From assembly GCA_009840115.1 (NCBI GenBank), contig VXOJ01000038.1, positions 1-43,844 on the forward strand: a stretch of 43,844 nt of DNA, written 5' to 3'. Shown in pieces: positions 1 through 8,743 of this stretch. The first letter of the stretch is position 1. The number at the start of each line of letters is the position of its first letter. The translations under genes and the position numbers were made by a program. The DNA is from Gemmatimonadales bacterium. Lineage in GTDB: Bacteria > Gemmatimonadota > Gemmatimonadetes > Palauibacterales > Palauibacteraceae. The notes below the pieces were generated by a model, which had not been told where the DNA came from, did not search any database, and saw only the letters and a program-made list of their open reading frames with translations.

Positions 1-354
1 CCGCCTCCACCTCCGCCTCCACCGCCCCCGCCGCCCAGAGTGGAAGTGCCCTTCGGGTCGGACGCGAACTTCGACATCCTGGACGACACGTTCGTCGATC
101 CGGACGGCAATCACGATCAGGAAGCCCAGGTGACGGTGAAGCGGCACGCGACCATCACCTGGACGCAGAACGGCACGAACATCCACCGGGTGGAGTTCAG
201 CAAGGTCCCCGAGGGCGCGACAGCGGTGGACAGCGACGATCTGCGGCCGGGTACGGTCTGGGATTACCGTCCCAGGGTCGAGGGCGAGTACGTGTTCTTC
301 TGCCGCTACCACGAGTACATGATGGATGTGCGAATCATCGTGGAAAGCCCCTGA
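1..354 (+). CDS. Cupredoxin (type 1 copper) domain protein, 5' partial
   Basis: The reading frame is open from base 1, so the true N-terminus lies outside the window. The first 12 codons encode only proline. This looks like a flexible stalk, matching the proline-rich stalk after the lipobox in the next gene. About 100 residues of a plastocyanin-like fold follow. Seen: an upstream His in NIHRVEF and a C-terminal C-x2-H-x2-M cluster (FFCRYHEYM), which are the four type 1 copper ligands. Inferred role: periplasmic or outer-membrane-tethered electron carrier, plausibly for the di-haem peroxidase that starts 38 bases downstream. A GTG at 40 is available but sits inside the stalk and is unlikely to be the real start. 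Confidence 0.8.
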   Translation, partial: PPPPPPPPPPPPRVEVPFGSDANFDILDDTFVDPDGNHDQEAQVTVKRHATITWTQNGTNIHRVEFSKVPEGATAVDSDDLRPGTVWDYRPRVEGEYVFFCRYHEYMMDVRIIVESP

Positions 355-392
355 CGGGAGCGTTCCACGACCCCGGTGCATATGTCTCCCGC

Positions 393-1817
393 ATGTTGAA
401 TCGCACTCGGAGGGCGATCGCCCTCACGGCCACGGGACTCCTGCTCGGCCTCACCGCCTGCGGGGACGGTTCCGTCACGCCGCCGGTTCCGCCGGCGGTG
501 CCGCCCGCGCCTCCGCCGGAACCCCCGCCCCCGCCCCCGCCGTCTCCCGAGGTCGTGCGGGCCATGCTCATCGACACGGTGCGCCTGCTCGCGGACCACC
601 GGAACCTCGACCCGCTCGAGCCGCCGCCCCCCGTGCGGCCGGAACTCGTCGAACTGGGGCGCGCGCTGTCCTTCGACCGGATTCTGGGCGGGAACCGGGA
701 CATCTCCTGCATGACGTGTCACCTGCCCAGCTTCGCCATGGGGGACGGCCGGTCGCTGTCGATCGGCGTCGGGGGACGCGGGCTGGGTCCGAACCGGACG
801 CACCCCGAGGGCGAGTTCATCCCGCGCAACTCGCCCGCGCTCTTCAACCTCCATCTCTCGACGCAGTTCTTCTGGGACGGATTCGTGGAGGAAATGGAGG
901 ACGGCTCCATCTCGACGGAGGCCGGGGATCAACTGACGCCCGAGATGCAGGCGGTGTTCGAGTTCGGCGCGCTCTCGGCGCAGCCCATGATTCCCGTGCT
1001 GCGGCGCAAGGAGATGCGCGGCTTCGGCGAGGACAACGAAGTGGCGGCGCTGGAGGATGACGACTTCACCGGCGTGTGGGCGGCGCTCATGGCGCGGCTG
1101 GGGGAGATCGAGGAGTACCGGACGATGTTCGAGGCCGCGTACCCGGGCACGGCGTTCGACGACATGTCCTTCGCGCACGCCGCGAACGCGATCGCGGGCT
1201 TCTACGTCTCCGAACTCACCTTCATCGACACGCCGTGGGACCGGTTCCTGAAGGGGGACAACGACCAGCTCAGCGATTCGGCGCTGCGCGGCGCGAAGAG
1301 TTTCATGACGATTCGCTGCATGCTGTGTCACGAAACCGACCAGTTCGACGACCGCAACAACGAGCACCACAACGCCGCTCTCCCGCAGATCGGACCCGGG
1401 CTGGGGGACGGGCCGGGCGGCAACGACGATTTCGGCCGCGAGCGCGTGACGGGAGATCCGGCGCACCGGCGGCTGTTCAAGACGCCGCCGATGCGGAACG
1501 TCGAACTCACGGGGCCGTACGGCCACGCGGGCCAGTTCGCCACGCTGAAGGCGATCGTCGTCCACTACGACAGCATCGACAACCGTCTCCGGGACTACGA
1601 CGTGTCGCAGGTGGATCCCGAACTGCGGGGCACGCTGCTCAACAACTTCGACGAGATACTCGCCACGCGGGACACGATTCTCATCCCGGTCACGTTCGAC
1701 GACGCGGAAGCGGACGACCTCGTCGCCTTCCTCGAGTCACTGACGGACGATGCGGCGCGCGACCTGTCGCACCTGGCGCCGGCGACCGTGCCCAGCGGAC
1801 TGCCGATCGACAAGTAG
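393..1817 (+). CDS. Di-haem cytochrome c peroxidase / MauG-like lipoprotein
   Basis: 474 residues. The N-terminus is a lipoprotein signal with a GLTAC lipobox (Cys23), followed by a stalk of about 30 residues made mostly of proline. Two c-type haem motifs are visible: CMTCH at 106-110 and CMLCH at 309-313. Their spacing and order fit the bacterial cytochrome c peroxidase/MauG family. The C-terminal domain carries the family block MRNVELTGPYGHAG, where the usual YxHDG becomes YGHAG. Family members reduce peroxide or oxidise protein side chains using electrons from a small carrier. The cupredoxin just upstream is a natural donor. Start is the ATG directly before a typical basic n-region. It is probably co-transcribed with the upstream gene. 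The substrate cannot be told from sequence. Confidence 0.88.
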   Translation: MLNRTRRAIALTATGLLLGLTACGDGSVTPPVPPAVPPAPPPEPPPPPPPSPEVVRAMLIDTVRLLADHRNLDPLEPPPPVRPELVELGRALSFDRILGGNRDISCMTCHLPSFAMGDGRSLSIGVGGRGLGPNRTHPEGEFIPRNSPALFNLHLSTQFFWDGFVEEMEDGSISTEAGDQLTPEMQAVFEFGALSAQPMIPVLRRKEMRGFGEDNEVAALEDDDFTGVWAALMARLGEIEEYRTMFEAAYPGTAFDDMSFAHAANAIAGFYVSELTFIDTPWDRFLKGDNDQLSDSALRGAKSFMTIRCMLCHETDQFDDRNNEHHNAALPQIGPGLGDGPGGNDDFGRERVTGDPAHRRLFKTPPMRNVELTGPYGHAGQFATLKAIVVHYDSIDNRLRDYDVSQVDPELRGTLLNNFDEILATRDTILIPVTFDDAEADDLVAFLESLTDDAARDLSHLAPATVPSGLPIDK

Positions 1818-1833
1818 GGCGGGCCGTGGCAAG

Positions 1834-1853
1834 CGCCCCGTTGGGTCGGGGCG
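1834..1853. terminator. Bidirectional hairpin between convergent genes
   Basis: Perfect 7-bp GC stem CGCCCCG/CGGGGCG with a six-base loop TTGGGT, placed between the stop codons of the di-haem peroxidase (plus) and the thioredoxin-like lipoprotein (minus). No T tract follows on either strand, so the terminator role is inferred from position and stem strength. Confidence 0.5.
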
Positions 1854-1854
1854 G

Positions 1855-3126
1855 TCAGGGGTCCGCGTCGAGGAGCGTCCGGAGTGTCCGCTCGAGTTCG
1901 CCGGCCTGAGCCTCGGGATCCGCGAGCGTCGGGTGCCGGACGAGCGCGAGGTCTCCCGCGGCGTCCACCACGAAGAGCGCCGGAACCGAGGCGAGCTTGT
2001 AGTCGGCGGCGATGCGCTCCGCGCGCAGGAGGAGTGGCGCGTCGAGTCCCCATTCGTGCAGGATCGGGCCGGGATCGACCTCGGGGCTTTCCCACGCGTT
2101 GAGGTTGAGGAAGCGGACGCGCTCCGCTGCGGCCGGCCCCGGGAGGGCGGCGTACGCGGCCGCGAGGTCCCGGCAAAGGGCGCACCAACTCGCCCCGAAA
2201 CTCAGCACGACGATGTCCCCGCGCAGGTCCGAGAGGCGGAGGGACGACCCCGATGCCGTTTCGAGCGTCCAGTCGGGCGCCGGAACGCCGGGCTCGATGC
2301 GCCTCGCGTCCTCGTCGATGACGTCTCCGCCCTCCGGGCCGTCGAGGTCCACGCGGATCGCGAGCTGGTCGGCCGTGATCGTCGCATCGACGAGCATGCT
2401 CCGGATCTCGAACGCGAGGGCCCCGCTCCCGTCATCGGCCTCCCAGCGGAAGGCGCGGGGCAGGTCGTCCTCGACTCCGATGTGCCACCACACCTGCGCG
2501 GGTCCGAACTCGTCGGTGCTGCCGCGCAGCACGTCGCACAGCACGCCGCCGATCGTCTCCCGGCTCACGAGTTCCATGTCGCTCGCCAGTTCCGCCCGGA
2601 ACGGCTGCGGATCCGTGAACGCCGACAGGACCGCGAAGGGGGCGTTGGCCACGAGATGCCCGGAGCCCCCCGAGATCGTCCCGTGACGGAACCCGCCCAG
2701 CGCCTCGTCGCGCGCCGCGACGTAGTCGCCGCCCCCGGACAGGATGAGCGCGGGTGCCTCGGCGGGCGTGTCGGCGCGCGCCACAACCGGTGCGTCGGTG
2801 GACGCTTCGCCCGGGGGCGGTTCGCCCGCCGGCGGAGCGGGGGTCCATGACGGCGATGGCCGAAGCTCGGCCCAGTAGATCCGGGGTTCGTCCGCGGCGC
2901 TGAGCAACCGCACCCTCCCGCTGTAGGACCCCGCGGCGCTGCCGCTCCCCTCGTACGCGTACTCGTACGCGAGGCTCGACAGCCGCTGGATGGCCGCGGC
3001 CGCGTCGAGGAGGCGATCCCGGCCCGTCGGCGCCGACTCGCACGACACGCAAAGGACGGCCGCGACGCCGGCCGCCGCCGCCGCCCGCAACGTTCGATGC
3101 GTCCTGTAGGGCCTCATGTTTGCCAT
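1855..3126 (-). CDS. Lipoprotein with C-terminal TlpA/ResA-type thioredoxin domain
   Basis: 423 residues. The N-terminus has a basic region, a hydrophobic stretch and a possible lipobox ending at Cys29 (CVSC, so the -3 residue is atypical). Residues about 35-265 resemble the beta-rich lipoprotein-carrier-like domains (DUF2092/LolA style) often fused to redoxins in this kind of genome. Residues about 280-423 are a thioredoxin fold with active site WCALC (Cys315, Cys318) and the cis-proline in SVPAL (Pro382). Expected role: periplasmic thiol-disulfide exchange, perhaps in cytochrome c or copper-site maturation given the neighbouring haem and copper proteins (inference). Start ATG at 3126 is preceded by GGGGAG; another ATG lies three codons downstream. 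It is divergent from the GH109-like gene, with 87 bases between. Confidence 0.8.
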   Translation of the reverse strand: MANMRPYRTHRTLRAAAAAGVAAVLCVSCESAPTGRDRLLDAAAAIQRLSSLAYEYAYEGSGSAAGSYSGRVRLLSAADEPRIYWAELRPSPSWTPAPPAGEPPPGEASTDAPVVARADTPAEAPALILSGGGDYVAARDEALGGFRHGTISGGSGHLVANAPFAVLSAFTDPQPFRAELASDMELVSRETIGGVLCDVLRGSTDEFGPAQVWWHIGVEDDLPRAFRWEADDGSGALAFEIRSMLVDATITADQLAIRVDLDGPEGGDVIDEDARRIEPGVPAPDWTLETASGSSLRLSDLRGDIVVLSFGASWCALCRDLAAAYAALPGPAAAERVRFLNLNAWESPEVDPGPILHEWGLDAPLLLRAERIAADYKLASVPALFVVDAAGDLALVRHPTLADPEAQAGELERTLRTLLDADP

Positions 3127-3213
3127 CCGCTCCCCGCCGATCCGAAGTTGGATTCCATATGTCACGTCCGGCCGCCTGGGGCAAACTCCGGACCATTGGG
3201 ATGGACGGTGGAG

Positions 3214-4626
3214 ATGGAACCGACGAGGCGCGAATCGAACGACACCGGCGAGCCGGCACCCGCGGGCGTCGACCGGCGGACGCTGCTCAAGCTGGGCGCG
3301 ATGGGGGCGGGGGCCGCGGTCCTGGGCGGCTGCCGCGGACCCGACGCCGGCGGTGGATCGGCGCCCGGGGCACAGAACCGCGACGCGGCGCCGCAGGCCC
3401 TCTTCTCGGCGCCCCCCATGGAGACGGTCCGGATCGGGTTCGTGGGGATCGGCGGCATGGGATCGGTCCACGTCCGCAATCTCCTCGACATGGAGGGCGT
3501 GGAACTCACGGCGCTCTGCGACATCCGGCCCGCGCACGCCGAGCGTGCCCGCGACTGGGTGCTCGAAGCCGGGGGGGCGGAGCCGACCCTCTACACGCGC
3601 GGGGAGACGGACTTCGTCCGCATGTGCGAGACGGAGGACCTCGACCTGGTCTACACGGCCACGCCGTGGCGCTGGCACGTGCCCGTCTGCGTCGCCGCGA
3701 TGGAGCACGGGAAGCACGCGGCGACGGAGGTTCCGGCGGCCTACACGATGGAGGACTGCTGGCGCCTCGTGGAGACGGCCGAGGCGACGCGCCGGCACTG
3801 CGTAATGATGGAGAACGTGAACTACGGCCGCTGGGAGATGCTCGTCTTCCACATGGCGCGGCTCGGGCTGTTCGGCGAGATCCTGCACGGTGAGGGCGGA
3901 TACCTCCACGACCTCCGCGGAATAAAGTTCGCCGACACCGGCGAGGGGCTGTGGCGGCGGGAGCACTCGAAGACGCGGAACGGCAACCTCTATCCCACGC
4001 ACGGACTGGGACCGATCGCCAACTGCATGGACATCAACCGCGGGGACCGCTTCGACTACGCGGTCTCGATGAGCGGGCCGTCGCGCGGGCTGCAGGACTT
4101 CGCGCGCGAGCACTTCCCCGAGGCCGCGCCCGAGCGCCGGGAGACCTTTGCGCTCGGCGACGTGAACGTCACCCTCATCAAGACCGTCCTCGGCCGCACG
4201 ATCTACGTCTCGCACGACACGAACCTCCCCCGTCCGTACTCGCGGATCCACCTCGTCCAGGGGACGCGGGGCCTCTTCCAGGGCTATCCCGACCGCGTGT
4301 ATGTCGAGGGCCGGAGCGAAGGGCACCGGTGGGATGAAGCGGAGGACTACCTCGAGGAGTTCGAACACCCGCTGTGGCGCGAGATGGCGGGTGCCGGCGC
4401 GGGCCGCGGACACGGCAGCATGGACTACCTGGAGGACTACCGGCTCATCAAGTGTCTGCGCGAGGGACTGCCCACGGACATGAACGTGTACGACGCGGCG
4501 GCGCTGTCGGCCGTGTGCGCGGTGAGCGAGGAGTCCGTGGCGGACCGCAGCCGGCCGGTCGATTTCCCCGACTTCACCCGCGGCCGGTGGGAGACGTGGC
4601 CGCAGCTCGGCGTCGTCCGCGCCTGA
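3214..4626 (+). CDS. Tat-exported Gfo/Idh/MocA family protein, GH109-like glycosidase
   Basis: 470 residues. A twin-arginine signal (DRRTLLK, residues 20-26) ends in LGGC (Cys40), so this is probably a Tat-exported lipoprotein. A Rossmann NAD motif GIGGMG follows at 78-83. The sequence strongly resembles glycoside hydrolase family 109 (NAD-dependent alpha-N-acetylgalactosaminidases): TPWRWH, EVPAAYTMEDCW, NYGRWE and NLYPTHGLGP are all present. In characterised GH109 enzymes the Tyr and His of the YPTH motif lie in the active site. Expected reaction: NAD-assisted release of an alpha-linked amino sugar or related glycoside outside the cytoplasmic membrane. Start ATG at 3214 has GGTGGAG immediately before it, which is too close for an ideal ribosome site; GTG at 3208 is an alternative. 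A simple oxidoreductase role is not excluded. Confidence 0.8.
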   Translation: MEPTRRESNDTGEPAPAGVDRRTLLKLGAMGAGAAVLGGCRGPDAGGGSAPGAQNRDAAPQALFSAPPMETVRIGFVGIGGMGSVHVRNLLDMEGVELTALCDIRPAHAERARDWVLEAGGAEPTLYTRGETDFVRMCETEDLDLVYTATPWRWHVPVCVAAMEHGKHAATEVPAAYTMEDCWRLVETAEATRRHCVMMENVNYGRWEMLVFHMARLGLFGEILHGEGGYLHDLRGIKFADTGEGLWRREHSKTRNGNLYPTHGLGPIANCMDINRGDRFDYAVSMSGPSRGLQDFAREHFPEAAPERRETFALGDVNVTLIKTVLGRTIYVSHDTNLPRPYSRIHLVQGTRGLFQGYPDRVYVEGRSEGHRWDEAEDYLEEFEHPLWREMAGAGAGRGHGSMDYLEDYRLIKCLREGLPTDMNVYDAAALSAVCAVSEESVADRSRPVDFPDFTRGRWETWPQLGVVRA

Positions 4627-5462
4627 CGAAGGCGCGGACGCGCCGTCCGCCCTTCGCGCTGCGGGCGCTCCGCGGCCTGGCCGTCCTCACCGTGGCCGGA
4701 CTCGTCGGCGTGGCCGCCTGGACCGGGCTGCGTTCCGCCGGCTTCCGTTTCCGGTGGGACCTCGATCCGACGCCCCCACCGACGGCCGATGCGCCCGCCC
4801 TCCGCGAAGCCCCGCCGCCTTCGGAGCCGAGCGGGGCCGCGGACGCGCCGGAAGGCGGCGAAGCGGCCGACGTTCCGCCCCCCGCGCGCGCTCCCCTGGC
4901 GAGCGGACGGCATGAGCGGATCGAGTTCGAGACCTACGCCGATGGCCGGCCCGTCGTCGCCAACTCATCGGTGGCCGAGGAATGGCGGGAACAGGGCCTC
5001 CTGCTGTCGTTCGACTCCTACACGGCGGACGCCACCCGGCCTCATGTGCTCGACGCGCGCGGCTACCTGCCCCCGAACGCGTCGATGCACGCGCTGAGCT
5101 TCCCGCTGGCGGGAGACCGGGGTCTGGAGGTCGGCGTCATCCACCTCGATTTCCCCGGACGTCCCCGGCGCGTGACGTTCACGCTCTTCGGCCCCGATCT
5201 CATCGAGGACTTCGAGGTGATCGTCTGGAGCGGCGGTGAACGCCTGCCCGCCTCGGCCCGGGCCCACGCGCCGGACCTGCGTTACGCCCCCGAGGACGAT
5301 TCAGGGTCCGGGACGGCGACCTACAGCCCCGGAGGACGCTCGCTCTTCCGGGCCGAACGCGTGCGCATCGAGGCTCCGCTCGGCGTCGATCGCATCTCGC
5401 TCGACGGCTGGGGTCCGCCGGGGCACGTGCTCCTCGTGGACCACCTCGAAATCGACCCCTGA
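4596..5462 (+). CDS. Membrane-anchored protein of unknown function with a beta-rich C-terminal domain
   Basis: About 288 residues if translation starts at GTG 4596, which has GGTGGGAG just upstream and overlaps the previous gene by 31 bases. CTG 4623 or GTG 4587 are also possible. Seen: a basic N-terminus, one hydrophobic segment (about LAVLTVAGLVGVAAW), a linker of about 65 residues rich in Pro, Ala and Glu, then about 190 residues with alternating hydrophobic residues. That last part suggests a single jelly-roll or galactose-binding-like fold (IEFETYADG near its start, LLVDHLEIDP at its end). I do not recognise the family. Overlap with the GH109-like gene suggests co-expression and perhaps a carbohydrate-binding role (inference). 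Confidence 0.6.
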   Translation: MAAARRRPRLTKARTRRPPFALRALRGLAVLTVAGLVGVAAWTGLRSAGFRFRWDLDPTPPPTADAPALREAPPPSEPSGAADAPEGGEAADVPPPARAPLASGRHERIEFETYADGRPVVANSSVAEEWREQGLLLSFDSYTADATRPHVLDARGYLPPNASMHALSFPLAGDRGLEVGVIHLDFPGRPRRVTFTLFGPDLIEDFEVIVWSGGERLPASARAHAPDLRYAPEDDSGSGTATYSPGGRSLFRAERVRIEAPLGVDRISLDGWGPPGHVLLVDHLEIDP

Positions 5463-5473
5463 CGGTCCGCGAC

Positions 5474-5491
5474 CCGCACGCACCGGTGCGG
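5474..5491. terminator. Short hairpin between convergent genes
   Basis: Six-bp stem CCGCAC/GTGCGG with a six-base loop, between the unknown membrane-anchored protein (plus) and the SSS symporter (minus). No T tract; weak by itself, supported by the same arrangement at the other convergent junctions. Confidence 0.35.
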
Positions 5492-5507
5492 CGTCAGCCG
5501 GATTCGG

Positions 5508-7271
5508 TCAGTCGAAGCCCACCCGGGGGAGCGCCCGGAACAGCCCGACGGAGGCGGCGACGGCCACGAGTCCGAACCCGGTCGCGGCGGCCGGTCTCCC
5601 GTACAGGGCCATGCCCGTGCCGAAGAGCACGGCGTACACCGTCACGCAGCCCAGGCCCCACGCGGCGAGACCCGCGGCCAGGCTCCCGGGCGCGTCCGGC
5701 CGCGTGTTCACGGCCCTGCGCCAGCCGCGGGCGAAGGGGCGGATGCGGTCGTAGAAGCCCTGCAGCGTCGCCGTGTCCACGGGTCGGGTGAGGAAGGTCA
5801 CGACGAGCCATACAGCCGTCGTCAGCCCGACGCCCAGCAGCAGGCTGACCGCCGGGTCGAGCGCCGGCAGCCCCACGCGCTCGTGGAAGAGCGGGAACCA
5901 CAGCGCCACCGTCGCGGAAGCCGCCATGCCCGAGATCTCCGACCACGCGTTCACCCGCCACCAGAACCAGCGCAGGAGGAAGATGAGACCGCTCCCCGCG
6001 TGCAGCAGCAGGATGAGTTCGAACGCCTGCTTCGCACTGTCGAGAAAGAGCGCGAGGGCGGCGGAGAGGACGATCAGGAGCCCGGTGGAGATCCGCGCCA
6101 CGCGCACGTAATGGGCCTCATCCCGGTCCCGGGCCACGAACCGGCGGTAGAAGTCGTCGACGACGTAGGACGACCCCCAGTTCAGGTGCGTGGAGATGGT
6201 CGACATGTAGGCGGCCGCGAGCGAAGCGACGACGAGTCCCAGCAGTCCGTGCGGCAGGAAGACGAGCATCGCCGGGTAGGCGAGGTCGTGCCCCAGAAGG
6301 CTCGGATCGAGGTCGGGGAACGCCGCTCCGATGGAGTCGAGCGTGGGATAGACGGCGATCGAGGCGAGGGCGACGAGAATCCAGGGCCACGGCCGCAGCG
6401 AGTAGTGCGCGATGTTGAACCACAGGGTGGCGCGCATGGAGTCGCGCTCGTTCCGTGCCGCGAGCATCCGCTGCGCCGCGTACCCGCCGCCGCCCGGCTC
6501 CGCTCCGGGATACCAGCTCGCCCACCATTGCACGGCGATCGGGATGACGAACACCATCGCCGCCGTCCGCCAGTCCGAGAAGTCGGGCAGCAGCGAGAGG
6601 TTCTGCGAGATCTCCGGGTGGGTGACGAGCCCCGCCAGGCCCCCGACCTCCGGCTGCGCGAGCGCGTACGAGGCCGCCGCGACGGCGCCGATCATGGCGA
6701 TCGCGAACAGGAGCAGGTCGGTGACGACCACGCCCCACAGCCCGGAAGTCGCGGAGTACAGCGCCGCCACCGTGCCCGCGACGAGCACCGTCGTGTACTT
6801 GTCCGCCCCGAGCAGGACCCCCGAGATCTTGATCGCCGCGAGCGTGACGGTGGCCATGATGACGACGTTGAAGAAGACGCCCAGATAGAGGGCCCGGAAG
6901 CCGCGCAGGAAGGTCGCCGCGCGCCCGGAATAGCGGAGTTCGTAGAAGCCGATGTCGGTGAATACGCCGGAGCGCCGCCACAGCTTCGCGTAGAAGAACG
7001 TCGTGCACATCGCCGTGATGAGGAATGCCCACCAGCCCCAGTTCCGGCTCACGCCGCCGTTGCGGACGAGGTCCGTGACGAGGTTCGGGGTGTCGGTCGA
7101 GAAGGTCGTGGCGACCATCGACGTCCCCAGCAGCCACCAGGGGAGCTTCCGGCCCGCGAGGAAGAACTCGTTCGTGCCGGAGCCGGCGCGCCGGGCGAAC
7201 CAGAGCCCGACTCCGAGGGCCACGGTCCCGTACGCGGCCAGGACGATCCAGTCGAGGCCGTTCAGTTGCAC
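5508..7271 (-). CDS. Sodium:solute symporter (SSS family)
   Basis: 587 residues, with more than a dozen hydrophobic segments spread over the whole length. Family features include a first helix at about residues 8-25, the FFLAGRKLPWW segment after helix 1, and a sodium-site-like STDTPNLV stretch. A conserved loop containing WYPGAEPGGGGYAAQRM is also seen. SSS proteins import sugars, polyols, organic acids or amino acids with Na+. The neighbours are sugar-oxidising enzymes on the same strand, so a sugar or sugar-acid substrate is inferred. The start is GTG at 7271 with AGGTGATC a few bases upstream on the coding strand, a good anti-SD match. It is the last gene of the probable 11.3-5.5 kb minus-strand operon, 55 bases after the Gfo/Idh/MocA gene. 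Confidence 0.9.
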   Translation of the reverse strand: MQLNGLDWIVLAAYGTVALGVGLWFARRAGSGTNEFFLAGRKLPWWLLGTSMVATTFSTDTPNLVTDLVRNGGVSRNWGWWAFLITAMCTTFFYAKLWRRSGVFTDIGFYELRYSGRAATFLRGFRALYLGVFFNVVIMATVTLAAIKISGVLLGADKYTTVLVAGTVAALYSATSGLWGVVVTDLLLFAIAMIGAVAAASYALAQPEVGGLAGLVTHPEISQNLSLLPDFSDWRTAAMVFVIPIAVQWWASWYPGAEPGGGGYAAQRMLAARNERDSMRATLWFNIAHYSLRPWPWILVALASIAVYPTLDSIGAAFPDLDPSLLGHDLAYPAMLVFLPHGLLGLVVASLAAAYMSTISTHLNWGSSYVVDDFYRRFVARDRDEAHYVRVARISTGLLIVLSAALALFLDSAKQAFELILLLHAGSGLIFLLRWFWWRVNAWSEISGMAASATVALWFPLFHERVGLPALDPAVSLLLGVGLTTAVWLVVTFLTRPVDTATLQGFYDRIRPFARGWRRAVNTRPDAPGSLAAGLAAWGLGCVTVYAVLFGTGMALYGRPAAATGFGLVAVAASVGLFRALPRVGFD

Positions 7272-7326
7272 GGGATCACCTGCCGCCGGCGTGCGTCCAC
7301 GGTCGCCGCGGCCGGGAAGCGGGCCG

Positions 7327-8676
7327 CTACCACCCCCAGCCCGAGCGGTAGTCGGGCTTCACGTAGCTTTCGGGGATCGAGACGCCGTCGAGGATCTCGC
7401 CCGTCGCCGGATCGAGGCGGACTTCCCGCCCGCTGCGCACGGAGAGGTTGCCGAGGAGCACCATCTCCGTCAGCGGCCCCGCGTGTTCGACGAAGTTGGA
7501 ACCCGCGGGCGGCCCGTCCTTGCAGGCGGCGGCGAACTCCGCGTACACGCCGTCCGTGCGGGGGTACTTCTCCGCCGGCGGGTCGGCCCGGATCGCGGCG
7601 TCCCGCTCGGCGTCGAGAAGCCGCGGGTTCTCGCCGTAGATCCCCGCGAACATCTTGCCGTCGGTCCCGATCCACAGCTGTCCGCTCGACTCGAAGGGCC
7701 AGCGCGCGTCGTCCGGCACTTCCTCGGGCCGGGGCGGCGAGAGGTTGCCGTCGCGCCACACCACCTTCACGGCCGGCCGATCCCCCCGGGCGGGGAAGTC
7801 GTACTCGATGCGCGACGCCGCGGGCGCCGTCTCCGCGAAGAGCGTCGTCGACTCCGCCGAAATCCGCTCCGGCGTGCCGAGGTCGAACGTCCAGAAGGCG
7901 GCGTCCATCGCGTGGCACCCGATGTCGCCCAGCGCGCCGGTCCCGAAGTCCCACCAGCCGCGCCAGTTGAAGGGGGCGTAGGCCGGGTGGTAGGGCCGGT
8001 CGGCCGCGGGCCCGAGCCACAGGTCCCACTCCAGCCAGGGCGGGGCGTGGTGTGCCTCGGTCGGCCGCAGGATCGCCTGTGGCCAGATGGGACGGTTCGT
8101 CCAGTACTCCACGCGCCGGATCTCGCCGATCGCGCCGGCCTCGTACCATTCGCGGATTTCCCGCGTCCCGTCCTGGGCGTGACCCTGGTTCCCCATCTGC
8201 GTGGCGACCCCGGCGCGCTCCGCGGCGGCAACGAGTTGGCGCACCTCCCAGATCGTGGTCGCGAGCGGCTTCTGGATGCGGGTCGGCTTGCCCAGCGAGA
8301 GGGCCATCATGCCGGCCGCGGTGTGCGTGTGGTCCGGCGTGGAGATGAGGACGGCGTCGATGTTGTCGGCCTCTTCCGACAGCATTGTCCGGAAGTCGCG
8401 GTAGCGTTTGGCCCGCGGGAAGGCGCTCCACGAGCCGGCCGCCTGGCGCTCGTCCACGTCGCACAGGGCGTAGATGTTCTCGCCGACCCCCGCCATGCCG
8501 CGCACGTCGCCGCCGCCCATGCCGCCGACCCCGATGTGCGCCAGGTTCAGCGTGTCGCTGGGCGCGCGGTGCCGGGGCCCGCCGAGCACATGCGCGGGTA
8601 CGATGCTCAGGCCGACGCCGGCTGCGCCCGAGGCCCGCACGAAGTCGCGCCGGGAGAAGTTGTTCTTCAGCGTCAT
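7327..8676 (-). CDS. Tat-exported Gfo/Idh/MocA family oxidoreductase
   Basis: 449 residues from ATG 8676, which has GAGTGAGG six bases upstream; GTG 8688 would add four residues. The N-terminus has a twin-arginine motif (SRRDFVRAS, residues 8-16) and a hydrophobic stretch. A Rossmann motif GVGGMGGG follows at 49-56. STPDHTH and the IQKPLATT block (EKP in most members) are typical of this superfamily, and the C-terminal half (WDFGTGALGDIGCHAMD) matches the bacterial-type Gfo/Idh/MocA C-terminal domain. Expected role: NAD(P)-dependent oxidation or rearrangement of a sugar in the periplasm, with the cofactor loaded before export as in glucose-fructose oxidoreductase. It lies between the symporter and the dehydrogenase genes of the same operon. 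Substrate unknown. Confidence 0.88.
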   Translation of the reverse strand: MTLKNNFSRRDFVRASGAAGVGLSIVPAHVLGGPRHRAPSDTLNLAHIGVGGMGGGDVRGMAGVGENIYALCDVDERQAAGSWSAFPRAKRYRDFRTMLSEEADNIDAVLISTPDHTHTAAGMMALSLGKPTRIQKPLATTIWEVRQLVAAAERAGVATQMGNQGHAQDGTREIREWYEAGAIGEIRRVEYWTNRPIWPQAILRPTEAHHAPPWLEWDLWLGPAADRPYHPAYAPFNWRGWWDFGTGALGDIGCHAMDAAFWTFDLGTPERISAESTTLFAETAPAASRIEYDFPARGDRPAVKVVWRDGNLSPPRPEEVPDDARWPFESSGQLWIGTDGKMFAGIYGENPRLLDAERDAAIRADPPAEKYPRTDGVYAEFAAACKDGPPAGSNFVEHAGPLTEMVLLGNLSVRSGREVRLDPATGEILDGVSIPESYVKPDYRSGWGW

Positions 8677-8743
8677 GCTGCGCCTCACTCCGGGTCAGGT
8701 CCGCGAAAGAAAGCCCGCCTGCATGGTCTCGCGCCGACGGCGT

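Noticed and set aside
1..36. Possible tandem repeat or CRISPR-like array
   Set aside because: Only degenerate proline codons, not regular repeat and spacer units. No CRISPR array or cas gene was found.
507..511. LSTGQ in the ABC exporter as a broken signature (residue numbers)
   Set aside because: Thr at this position is common in exporter-type ATPases; Walker A, B and the H-loop are intact.
306..1565. 419-residue minus-strand open frame opposite the di-haem peroxidase
   Set aside because: Composition (Arg, Val, His) typical of antisense in GC-rich DNA, whereas the plus strand has two haem motifs and a lipobox.
3127..4413. Long minus-strand open frame continuing upstream of the thioredoxin-like lipoprotein
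   Set aside because: It is the antisense of the GH109-like gene, Arg/His/Val-rich, with no family motif. The lipoprotein starts at a signal peptide at 3126.
5883..7970. 695-residue plus-strand open frame opposite the symporter and oxidoreductase
   Set aside because: No recognisable domain and very high Arg/Glu/Pro. The opposite strand encodes two clear families.
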